Origin: an uncultured Opitutaceae bacterium
GTDB lineage: Bacteria > Verrucomicrobiota > Verrucomicrobiia > Opitutales > Opitutaceae
Reading direction: 5' to 3'
NCBI GenBank assembly: GCA_903890485.1
Contig: CAITBM010000063.1
Location: 62,001 to 126,000, forward strand
DNA length: 64,000 nucleotides
Position numbers and translations under genes: made by a program. Positions 25,301-33,066 of this stretch are shown here, in pieces. Under the pieces are notes generated by a model. That model was not told the origin of the DNA. It did no database searches and saw only the letters and a program-made list of their open reading frames with translations. The number at the start of each line of letters is the position of its first letter. Position 1 is the stretch's first letter.

Positions 25301-26356
25301 ATGAACCCGCTTGCCCGTCTTCCCAGCTCTCTTGCCCTGTGCGTTCTTGCCACCACGGCCTGCCTGGCCGCGCCCGTTGACCTGGCCCGCAGCCAGGGCC
25401 TTCCCCGGAAGGTCCTCGTTGGGACGGTCGTGATCGGTCCGGAATTCTTCGCCCTGCCGCTCGACAAGCGGGTGGCCCGGATGGAGGAGGTGGTTTCCTC
25501 CATGGATTCCCAGGCCAAGGTTGTGCACCCGGGAAAGGCGCTCGACTTGGTCGTCCTGCCGGAGGCCTTCTTGGAAAACCCGGGGGACACGGCCCCGGCC
25601 CAGGCCGTTGCCCTGGGCGATATTCTCCCGGCGGCGTCCTCGTGTGCGAGGCGCCATGGGTGCTACCTGATTGCCCCGGCCATCCTGAGGGAGGAAAATC
25701 CCGCGCGGATCAGCAACACGGCCCTCCTCTTTGACCGCGCCGGGACCCTGGTCGGCACGTACCGCAAGGTGCACCCGGTCGCCCCGCAGGGGAGCGACGT
25801 GATCGAGACCGGGACGACGCCGGGCTCGGAGTTCCCCGTGTTCGATTGTGACTTCGGGAGGGTGGGGATCCAGATCTGCTTCGACATGCTCTATCCCGAC
25901 GGCTGGGAGGCCCTCGCCCGCAAGGGCGCCGAGATCGTGGCGCTCCCGTCGGCGTCGCCCCAGACCAGCTATCCCACGATCTATGCCATGGAGCACCGCT
26001 ACTACGTCGTGAGCGCCGTTCCCCGCGACCATGCGGCTGTTTACAGCCCGGCGGGCGTGATCGAGGAGGAGGTCACGCGCCCCTCGACGATGGTCCACGA
26101 GATCGACCTTTCCTACGCGGTCATCCACTGGGAGGCCACGCTCCAGGAGGGGGACGCGTTCCGGAAGGCCTTTGGCGACCGCGCGGGTTTCCACTATTAC
26201 CGCGACCAGGACACGGGCCTTTTCTGGTCCAACGACCCGGCGATGCCGATCGCCCGGATGCTCAAGCAACTCGACCTGCCGGAGGTCCAGGCAAGCTTAG
26301 AGCGGATCCGCCAGTTGCAGGACAAGGTTCGCGGCGGTCCTCCCCGGGCGCCCTAA
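25301..26356 (+). CDS. Exported carbon-nitrogen hydrolase (nitrilase fold)
   Basis: A 351-residue nitrilase-superfamily protein with a signal peptide (MNPLARLPSSLALCVLATTA, cleavage near CLAAP), so it acts outside the cytoplasm, which is unusual for this mostly cytoplasmic superfamily. The catalytic Glu-Lys-Cys is present: Glu88 (VLPEAF), Lys156 (TYRKVHP) and Cys193 (IQICFDMLYPD). The C-terminal region (EMHRYYVVSAVPRD-like, then YSPAGVIEEE) fits amidase/beta-ureidopropionase-like members. The substrate is an amide or carbamoyl compound that cannot be specified. A link to ureide metabolism is possible but only by proximity. Confidence 0.8.
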   Translation: MNPLARLPSSLALCVLATTACLAAPVDLARSQGLPRKVLVGTVVIGPEFFALPLDKRVARMEEVVSSMDSQAKVVHPGKALDLVVLPEAFLENPGDTAPAQAVALGDILPAASSCARRHGCYLIAPAILREENPARISNTALLFDRAGTLVGTYRKVHPVAPQGSDVIETGTTPGSEFPVFDCDFGRVGIQICFDMLYPDGWEALARKGAEIVALPSASPQTSYPTIYAMEHRYYVVSAVPRDHAAVYSPAGVIEEEVTRPSTMVHEIDLSYAVIHWEATLQEGDAFRKAFGDRAGFHYYRDQDTGLFWSNDPAMPIARMLKQLDLPEVQASLERIRQLQDKVRGGPPRAP

Positions 26357-26366
26357 GGGCGCGGGG
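26342..26366. terminator. Strong hairpin between convergent nitrilase and helicase genes
   Basis: CCCC (26342-26345) and GCGCCC (26348-26353) pair with GGGCGC (26357-26362) and GGGG (26363-26366) around a TAA loop with a 2-nt bulge. The loop includes the nitrilase stop codon. There is no T-run. The position between convergent genes suggests a shared transcript end. Confidence 0.4.
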
Positions 26367-26368
26367 CC

Positions 26369-28378
26369 TCACCAGGGCGTCATCCGCTTGATCTTAAGCT
26401 GCTGGTAAAGGTCCGGGGAGAGCTCCTGGAGGAAACGGCTCGGCGTGTTCATCATGCCTCCGGGCCCCGGGCGCGAGGCGATCTTCGGGTAGCAGAGGTA
26501 GAGCTCGTTCCTGGCGCGCGTCACCGCGACGTAGAAGAGGCGCCTCTCCTCCTCGACATCCCCGGACTCGATCGACCGGCGACCGGGGAATTGCCCGTCC
26601 GCCAGCCCGATCATGAACACGACGTCGTACTCCAGGCCCTTGGCTTGGTGGACCGTCGTCAGCTTCACGGCGTCCATCTCCTGGTCCACGTTCCGGTCGC
26701 TGGTCTCGCTGTTGAGGAGCAGGATCTGGGCGAGGAAGTCCTGGGTCTCCTCGAAGCGCTGGGCGAAGCCGACCAGGGCCTTGAGTTCCTCCAGCCGGTC
26801 CTGGTAGTCGGCGTAGGCGCCCTTCAGGTAGTCGCCGTACCACCCGTCGATTGCCGTTTCGACGGCCTCGGAGGGGGTCGAGGTCCGCATCGCCTCGGCC
26901 ACCTGGCCCAGGGAGACGACCAGCGAGTCCCACTCCACCTTAGCATCCTTCGCCACCTTGGCGCGGACGTCCTCGGCACCGAGCGACGGGATGAAATCCT
27001 TCTGGAAGTCCTTCGCGTAGGAGAGCGCGGCGGCGTGGATCTTCTGCGCGCCCTTCTCCCCGACCTTGGGCAGGAGCACCGCGATCCGCTGCCACGCCTG
27101 CGAATCCGACGGGTTGTAGACGAACCTGAGGAGCGCCACCAGGTCCCGGATGTGCTGGCGCTCGAAGAACTTCACTCCGCTGGTGATGTGGTAGGGGATG
27201 CCGGCCCGGGCGAGCGCGATCTGGGTCTCGACCGCGATGAAGTGCGAGCGGTAGAGGACGGCGATGTTGCTGAGGGAGACGCCCTCGTCCTCGTGGAGCG
27301 AGCGGACGCGCTTGACGATGAATTCGGCCTGTTCGCGATCGTCCATCGCCTGGACCACGTAGGGCTTCTCCATGTGCCCGCGGGCCGCCCGGAGCTCCTT
27401 GTCAAAGTGCCGGCCCTTGGGTTGCGCCATCAGGACGCCGTTCGCCAGGTTCAGGATCTCCGGGGTCGAACGGTAGTTGGTCTCGATCCGGTGGATGGCC
27501 GTCCCCGGGTGGCGCTCGGGGAAGGACATGATGTTCTCAAAATTGGCGCCGCGCCAGGAGTAGATGCACTGGGCGTCGTCGCCCACGGCCATCACCCGGT
27601 GGTGCTTGCCGATCGTGTCGACAATCTGGGCCTGGAGCGTGTTGGTGTCCTGGTATTCGTCGACCAGGACGTGGCGGAAGCGCTCGGTGAAGTACGCCGA
27701 GACCTCGGGCGCCTGCTTGAGGAGCGCCAGCCAGTGCTCGAGCAGGTCGTCGTAGTCGCAGACCTTCTGCTCGCGCTTGCGCAGGTCGTAGGCCTTGGCG
27801 AAGGCGGGCAGGCGGTCGCTGATCTCCGCCCAGTGGGGGAAGTACTTTTCCACGGTCTCCTCGACTGAAAGCTGCGTGTTGCGGGAGAGTGAGATGATCC
27901 CAAAGAGGGGGCCGGGCCGCGGCCGAGTCTTGTCCTTGAAGAAGCTCTTGTCCTGGGACTCAACCACCTGCTTCAGGAGCCGCTCCGCCTCCTCCGCGTC
28001 CAGGATCGTGAACGTGCGCGCCAGCCCGATCGCCTCCCCGTACATCCGGAGGGCCCGGTGGCCGATCGAGTGGAACGTGCCCCCCCAGAAGCGCTTCGGC
28101 TCGATACCGGTGAGCTCCTGCACCCGGTGGAGCATCTCCTTGGCCGCCTTGTTCGTGAAGGTGAGGAGCAGGATCTCTCCGGGACGGACCCCCTGGGAGA
28201 GGAGCCAAGCGACGCGGTAGGTGAGGGTCCGGGTCTTGCCCGAGCCGGCACCCGCAAGGACCAGGAGGGGCCCGGGCTCGGCCGTAACGGACAAGTACTG
28301 GTCTTCGTTGAGCTGCGCCTTGAAGTCGATCTCGGGGACCGAGTCGGAGGGGGGCATGCCGTCGAGAGCGAATTCCAT
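26369..28378 (-). CDS. UvrD/PcrA/Rep-type ATP-dependent DNA helicase
   Basis: A 669-residue superfamily 1A 3'-5' helicase for DNA repair or replication restart. ATG 28378 is preferred over an upstream TTG. Motifs: NEDQYLSVTAEPGPLLVLAG with AGAGSGKT (Walker A), LLTFTNKAAKEM (Ia), LVDEYQDTN (II), VGDDAQCIYSWRGA (III), IETNYRSTPEIL (IV), TVHQAKGLEYDVVF (V) and EEERRLFYVAVTRAR (VI). It is shorter than UvrD/PcrA (about 720) and about Rep length, with a short C-terminus. I cannot decide between uvrD, pcrA and rep without alignment. Confidence 0.92.
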   Translation of the reverse strand: MEFALDGMPPSDSVPEIDFKAQLNEDQYLSVTAEPGPLLVLAGAGSGKTRTLTYRVAWLLSQGVRPGEILLLTFTNKAAKEMLHRVQELTGIEPKRFWGGTFHSIGHRALRMYGEAIGLARTFTILDAEEAERLLKQVVESQDKSFFKDKTRPRPGPLFGIISLSRNTQLSVEETVEKYFPHWAEISDRLPAFAKAYDLRKREQKVCDYDDLLEHWLALLKQAPEVSAYFTERFRHVLVDEYQDTNTLQAQIVDTIGKHHRVMAVGDDAQCIYSWRGANFENIMSFPERHPGTAIHRIETNYRSTPEILNLANGVLMAQPKGRHFDKELRAARGHMEKPYVVQAMDDREQAEFIVKRVRSLHEDEGVSLSNIAVLYRSHFIAVETQIALARAGIPYHITSGVKFFERQHIRDLVALLRFVYNPSDSQAWQRIAVLLPKVGEKGAQKIHAAALSYAKDFQKDFIPSLGAEDVRAKVAKDAKVEWDSLVVSLGQVAEAMRTSTPSEAVETAIDGWYGDYLKGAYADYQDRLEELKALVGFAQRFEETQDFLAQILLLNSETSDRNVDQEMDAVKLTTVHQAKGLEYDVVFMIGLADGQFPGRRSIESGDVEEERRLFYVAVTRARNELYLCYPKIASRPGPGGMMNTPSRFLQELSPDLYQQLKIKRMTPW

Positions 28379-28397
28379 GGGTCGCAAGAGGTTGGGC

Positions 28398-29645
28398 CTA
28401 GGTTCCCGAGGGCGCCAGCTCCGCCGCTCGGGCCTCGGGCCCGAGGAGGGCGAGCAATGCCAAGACCATCGCCACCGTTCCCACGACCCAGCCTAGGGAG
28501 AACCCGTAGTCTCCCCCGTGGCGCTCGGCGAGCGCCACCTGGAACGGGCTCAAATAGGACGCGACAAGGTTTCCAAGCTGGTAGGCGAGTCCTGGGAAGG
28601 TCCCGCGGACGGCCGAAGGTGAGAGCTCGTTCAAGTGCGCCGGGACGACGCCCCAGGCCCCCTGCACGGCGAACTGGATCAGGAAGCCCCCGAGTGCCAG
28701 CGCGGCCGCGGAGGTGGGCCCGATCCAGAACGGGATCATGGGGAGCGCCAGGAGCGCGGCAAAGATGATGGCCCGCCTCCGGCCGATCCGCTGCGAGAAG
28801 GCCCCGAAGAGGATTCCGCCGGTAATGGCCCCTAGATTGTAGACGATCGCGATCTTCGATACCGTCGCCGTGGAGAGGCCCCTTTGCTTCTCAAGGAATG
28901 CGCTCGGGTAGAGGTCCTGCGTGCCATGGCTGAAGCAGTTGAATGCCGTCATCAGGGCGATCATATACAGGAAGAGCGGCCAGCGGGTCTTGAGAGTGGA
29001 GAGCATCCCCGCAAGCGGCACGGCCCTTTCCCCTCCGGACTGGGAGCGCCGCGCGAGCCACGCGGGAGACTCGTCGACCCCCGATCGGATGAAGAGGACC
29101 AGGAGGGCGGGAAAGGACCCGACGATGAACATCCCCCGCCAACCAAAATGGGGGAAGACGACCCAGTAGGTCAGGGCGGCAAGGAGGTAACCGGCGGGGT
29201 AGCCCTGTTGGAGGATCCCCGAGAGGACGCCGCGGCTCTTCGCGGGCACCGATTCCATCGCAAGGGACGCCCCGACGCCCCATTCCCCGCCCATGCCGAT
29301 TCCAAAGATGGCCCTAAGGACCAGGAAGGCGCCGAGCGAGGGAGCGAATCCCGAGAGGAGCTCCACCACGGCGTAGAGGAGGATGCTGCCCATCAGGGCG
29401 GGCCTGCGGCCGTAGCGATCGGCGATGTACCCGAAGAGGAGCGCGCCCACGGGCCGCATGGCGAGGGTCAGGAATATCGCATAGGAGACGGCCTTGACCT
29501 CGGTGTGAAAGTCCGCGGCCACATGGCGCACGACCATCACGAGCAGGAAGAAATCGAATGCGTCGAGCATCCAGCCCAGGTAGGAGGCGACGAACGCCCT
29601 CCGCTGGGGGCTTGTCATCTCCCGGAAGTGGGAGAAGGGGTTCAA
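28398..29645 (-). CDS. MFS transporter, sialate/lactate:H+ symporter-like
   Basis: A 415-residue major facilitator with 12 predicted membrane segments. The N-terminus (GWMLDAFDFFLLVMVV), the loop motif GYIADRYGRRPALMGS and GMGGEWGVGASLAMESVP resemble the SHS/metabolite:H+ symporter group, which carries monocarboxylates, sialic acid or aromatic acids. The stop of proB region genes abuts: its start lies within the last codons of proB (ATGA-type overlap at 29642-29645). The substrate is unknown. Confidence 0.82.
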   Translation of the reverse strand: MNPFSHFREMTSPQRRAFVASYLGWMLDAFDFFLLVMVVRHVAADFHTEVKAVSYAIFLTLAMRPVGALLFGYIADRYGRRPALMGSILLYAVVELLSGFAPSLGAFLVLRAIFGIGMGGEWGVGASLAMESVPAKSRGVLSGILQQGYPAGYLLAALTYWVVFPHFGWRGMFIVGSFPALLVLFIRSGVDESPAWLARRSQSGGERAVPLAGMLSTLKTRWPLFLYMIALMTAFNCFSHGTQDLYPSAFLEKQRGLSTATVSKIAIVYNLGAITGGILFGAFSQRIGRRRAIIFAALLALPMIPFWIGPTSAAALALGGFLIQFAVQGAWGVVPAHLNELSPSAVRGTFPGLAYQLGNLVASYLSPFQVALAERHGGDYGFSLGWVVGTVAMVLALLALLGPEARAAELAPSGT

Positions 29646-30757
29646 AGGAGCGCCAGGTCGTTGCGGTGCACGACCTCGATCCGGTTGCGCCCCGGATGCA
29701 GGGCGCGGACCTGGTCCCCTTTCTTTCCTGCAATGGAGGGGATCTCGTCCGAGGAGAATGCCGTTTTTCCGCGGGCCAAGACCGTGCCGTCGGGCCCTGC
29801 GACATTGACGACGTCGCCCGCCGAGAAATCACCGCGGGCCCCTGTGACCCCCACTGCCAGCAGGCTCCGTCCCTGGTCCTTGAGGACCGGCACCGCGCAC
29901 TCATTGATCGTGATCGTGCCGGACGGCCGCTGGAAGTACGCGAGCCAGCTCTTCTTCGACTCTAAGGGAAGCCCGCTCGGGACAAAGAACGTGCCCGGCC
30001 CGGTGCCCGAGAGCAGGCGGGAGACGATGTCCGGCTCCGCGCCGTTCGCGATGAACACCCCGCAGCCCGACTTTGTGGCGAGCCGGGCCGCTGAGATCTT
30101 GCTCACCATCCCGCCGACAGCGGTCTCGCTCGTCGTGCCGCCAGCCATCGCCTCGATCTCGGGGGTTATTTTCTCGACGACCGGGACCACCTTGCCCGTG
30201 CCCTTCATGTCGATCAGGCCCGGCGCCGTGGAGAGAATGAGCAGGAACTGCGCGCGCAGGAGGCTCGCAACCATGGCCGAGAGCGTGTCGTTGTCCCCGA
30301 AGCGGATCCCCGCGATCTCGGCCGCGCTCACCGCATCGTTCTCGTTGATGATGGGTACGGCGCCGTAGCCGATCACCTGGGCGAGGGTTTCCTTGACCCC
30401 GAGGTGCCGGGCGCGGGCGCGCAGGTCCTCGTGGGTCAGGAGCACCTGGGCCACGGTGATCCCGTGGGGTGCGAAACCGGCCTGCCAGGTCTCCATGAGC
30501 AGACTCTGGCCCACGGCAGCGCAGGCCTGCTTCTTTGCCGTGTCCGAGGGGCGCCGGGTGAGGCCCAAGCGACCCATGCCCAGCCCGATTGCGCCCGAGG
30601 AAACGACGATCACCTCGGTGCCGGAACTCCGAAGCGCCGCCAATTGCGCGCACACGTCGGAAATCCGGGCGGTGTCCAGCCGTCCCACACCGGAGGTGAG
30701 TACACCGGTGCCCAGCTTGACGATGACCCGCGACGGCTTTTTACGGGGCGTCAGCAT
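29642..30757 (-). CDS. proB: Glutamate 5-kinase
   Basis: Glutamate 5-kinase, first step of proline synthesis, about 371 residues. The amino-acid-kinase domain shows VIVKLGTGVLT, VVSSGAIGLGMGRLGL, NENDAVSAAEI, FGDNDTLSAMVA and LILSTAPGLID; a C-terminal PUA domain follows (DFSAGDVVNVAGPDGTVLARGK). I use ATG 30757; a GTG at 30772 overlapping the frr stop as GTGA is an alternative start. It follows frr and overlaps the MFS gene downstream, so pyrH-frr-proB-MFS may be one transcript. No proA is adjacent. Confidence 0.92.
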   Translation of the reverse strand: MLTPRKKPSRVIVKLGTGVLTSGVGRLDTARISDVCAQLAALRSSGTEVIVVSSGAIGLGMGRLGLTRRPSDTAKKQACAAVGQSLLMETWQAGFAPHGITVAQVLLTHEDLRARARHLGVKETLAQVIGYGAVPIINENDAVSAAEIAGIRFGDNDTLSAMVASLLRAQFLLILSTAPGLIDMKGTGKVVPVVEKITPEIEAMAGGTTSETAVGGMVSKISAARLATKSGCGVFIANGAEPDIVSRLLSGTGPGTFFVPSGLPLESKKSWLAYFQRPSGTITINECAVPVLKDQGRSLLAVGVTGARGDFSAGDVVNVAGPDGTVLARGKTAFSSDEIPSIAGKKGDQVRALHPGRNRIEVVHRNDLALL

Positions 30758-30768
30758 GCCGCCGCCGC

Positions 30769-31314
30769 TCACACTGCGAGCAGGTCCTTCTCCTTGGCCG
30801 TGAAGTGGTCCCCGATGTCCTTGATCGCCTTGTCGGTCGCCGCCTGGATGTCCTTCTCCAGGCGCTTCGCCTCGTCCTCGGGGAGCTTGGCCTTCTTGAC
30901 CGATTCCATGACCTCGCGCCGGATGTTGCGGATCTGGACCCGGCCTTCCTCGGCGATCCGGGAGGCGGTCTTCACGAATTCAACGCGGCGCTCCCGGCTC
31001 ATGTCGGGCAGCGGCACCCGGACGAGCTTCCCGTCCACGACTGGGTTGAAGCCCAGGTTCGCGGTCTGGATCGCCTTTTCAATGGCCTTCACCAGGCCCG
31101 CATCCCAGGGCTGGATCTGGATCATGCGGGAGTCGGGTGTCGTGATCGCTGCGCACTCCTTCAGTCGCATCTGCGACCCGTAGGCCTCAACCATCACGCC
31201 CTCGACCATCGTCGGGGTCGCCTTGCCGGTGTGGATCGAGGCGAACTCGTGGACGGTGTGGTCCAGGGCCCGCTTCATCTTGGTGTTCGTCTCGGTGAGT
31301 AGGGGATGTGACAT
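30769..31314 (-). CDS. frr: Ribosome recycling factor
   Basis: A 181-residue ribosome recycling factor, which splits post-termination ribosomes together with EF-G. Motifs include ASIHTGKATPTMVEGV, VEAYGSQMRLKECAAI, IQIQPWDAGLVKAIEKAI, NLGFNPVVDGKLVRVPLP and the coiled-coil C-terminus RREVMESVKKAKLPEDEAKR. It lies 23 bp downstream of pyrH, the conserved pyrH-frr arrangement. Confidence 0.97.
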   Translation of the reverse strand: MSHPLLTETNTKMKRALDHTVHEFASIHTGKATPTMVEGVMVEAYGSQMRLKECAAITTPDSRMIQIQPWDAGLVKAIEKAIQTANLGFNPVVDGKLVRVPLPDMSRERRVEFVKTASRIAEEGRVQIRNIRREVMESVKKAKLPEDEAKRLEKDIQAATDKAIKDIGDHFTAKEKDLLAV

Positions 31315-31337
31315 GGGAGCGGGGGTTTTGTGGGGGG

Positions 31338-32078
31338 TTACCCGTGTACGAGCGTGCCGACCTTCTTGCCGGTCACGCCGCGAAGGATCGCATGGTCCTC
31401 GTGCAGGTCGAGCACAAGGATCGGAACATGGTTGTCCAGGCAGAGGGAGAAGGCGGTCGAGTCCATGACCTTCAGGCGCTGCTTCAGGGCGTCAATAAAG
31501 GTGATCTCGTCGTACTTGACCGCGTCGGAGTGCTTCTTCGGGTCCTTGTCGTAGATCCCGTCGACCTTGGTCGCCTTGACGATGATGTCGGCGTGCATCT
31601 CGGAGGCGCGCAGGGCTGCCGTCGTGTCGGTGGAGAAGTACGGGTTGCCGGTGCCGGCTACAAAGATCACGACCCGGCCCTTTTCAAGGTGGCGGATTGC
31701 CCTTCGCAGGATGAAGGGCTCGGCGATCTGGTTCATGGGGATCGCGCTTTGGACCCGGGTTGTGACCCCCATCTTCTCCAGGCGGTCCATGATGGCCATG
31801 CCGTTGATGACGGTGGCCAGCATGCCCATGTAATCGCCGGTCGTCCGGTCGACGCCCCGCTTTTCGCCGGTCAGTCCGCGGAAGATGTTGCCGCCTCCTA
31901 TGACGACGCAGATTTCGACACCAAGATCATGTATCTCCTTGATTTGCTTGCAGGTACGCTCGAGGGCGTCCGTGTCGATGGGGTCCCCCGTCTTTTCGCC
32001 GCGAAGGAGCTCGCCGGAGAGCTTAAGGACGATGCGTTTGTATTTCACCCTGGGGTCCACGGGTAGGGAGGCGTGCAT
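31338..32078 (-). CDS. pyrH: UMP kinase
   Basis: A 246-residue bacterial UMP kinase making UDP. Motifs: [71 protein letters not shown]-type region and [14 protein letters not shown]. Length and domain match the hexameric amino-acid-kinase-fold enzyme. It is divergent from the tRNA-Gln gene and heads the pyrH-frr-proB cluster. Confidence 0.97.
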   Translation of the reverse strand: MHASLPVDPRVKYKRIVLKLSGELLRGEKTGDPIDTDALERTCKQIKEIHDLGVEICVVIGGGNIFRGLTGEKRGVDRTTGDYMGMLATVINGMAIMDRLEKMGVTTRVQSAIPMNQIAEPFILRRAIRHLEKGRVVIFVAGTGNPYFSTDTTAALRASEMHADIIVKATKVDGIYDKDPKKHSDAVKYDEITFIDALKQRLKVMDSTAFSLCLDNHVPILVLDLHEDHAILRGVTGKKVGTLVHG

Positions 32079-32191
32079 GGGAGCAGATGAAACGATTAGG
32101 CAAATAACGCGTCAACTCCCCAGTGCGAAGGGGCTCGATTACGCGGTTGACGGGCCTATCCTCACGCGAGCAGGTTCGTCGGTTCGTTTTC

Positions 32192-32265
32192 TGCCTGGTG
32201 GTGTAAAGGTAGCACAGGTGACTTTGACTCACCTAGTCCTGGTTCGAATCCAGGCCGGGCAGCCA
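32192..32265 (+). tRNA. tRNA-Gln (anticodon TTG)
   Basis: The acceptor arms TGCCTGG and CCGGGCA pair over 7 bp (one G-T). The D-loop contains GTAAAGGTAG, the anticodon stem GGTGA/TCACC holds the loop CTTTGAC with anticodon TTG, and the T-arm reads CCTGGTTCGAATCCAGG. Discriminator G32262 and a genomically encoded CCA (32263-32265) follow. A TTGACG at 32147-32152 may be the -35 box. The 3' end is repeated 3 kb downstream (35234-35244). Confidence 0.95.
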
Positions 32266-32477
32266 CTTCAATCCAAACACGAAACAAGTCGGGATTGATT
32301 AACAGATGAGGCGTTGCCTTTGCTAACCAGTAAGATGCCACCTCGGCGGTTGTTAATCAGTCTGCGGGTGTTTCGTGTTTGTCTGCCTCAATCGGTCGAT
32401 TTTACCAGGCGGCTCTGCATTAAAGCCGTGACTGATTAACAAACCAAATGCGGCGTGTCCGTCATCCTAGCTACGAT

Positions 32478-32909
32478 TCAGATCCGCAAGACAGTCAGCC
32501 AAACCGGAAATACCGTCCCCTGTTCTATCATTTCGTCGGGACTCAAAGTGAGTAAGCCCGGGTACCTCGCGAGCAAATCGTACCAGTCTTTCCAAGGATT
32601 AGGTGTAAAATCTGGAAACCCAAAGACTGCCCATCCTACGACTGCTTGGCGCGCAGCGCCGGCATCAGGCATCTCAGCTAGCGTGCCAGCCAAGACTCAG
32701 TTCTCAGACTCAACGAGGTGGAGCGCTGCATTCAGGATGGCCCGCGGGCTCAACCACGGAGCAGGGGGATTATTTGCCTCCTGCTCTAACTTCAGTTGCG
32801 AAACCAGAAGCCGGGCACGTTCCGCTAGCTTTCGGTTATAGACATCTTCCAATGAACCTTTCGCTCCGTAAAGGGGCCGATTATCTGACTCGAATCCGGG
32901 GTTCGTCAT
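32478..32909 (-). pseudogene. Hypothetical gene broken by an in-frame TGA
   Basis: From ATG 32909 an open frame reads MTNPGFESDNRPLYGAKG, SLEDVYNRKLAERARLL and PRAILNAALHLVESEN, then meets TGA at 32699-32697. In the same frame it continues as VLAGTLAEMPDAGAARQAVV, GWAVFGFPDFTPNPWKDWYD and beyond to 32478. The two halves keep frame and read like one helical protein, so a nonsense mutation in a roughly 143-codon gene is the simplest explanation. Two separate short genes (the second from TTG 32693) are possible. I recognise no family. Base composition is lower in GC than the flanking operons. Confidence 0.4.
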
Positions 32910-33066
32910 GGTTTTGTAATTGCAATGATGACGCAGCACGAGAATAGCAAACGTCACTGATAGAACGCTGGACTATGATCTGAAATCCGCTCCGACTCCG
33001 CACTCGCGATAAATCCATTACTCTGGGATGACTATGAACATGAATGGCTGTCCGGCAAAGGAACCC

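Noticed and set aside
26591-27868. 425-codon plus-strand ORF opposite the UvrD-type helicase
   Set aside because: Shadow frame; all helicase motifs are on the minus strand.
32478-32909. TGA as a selenocysteine codon joining the two ORF halves
   Set aside because: No downstream SECIS-like hairpin or redox-protein context; a nonsense mutation is simpler.
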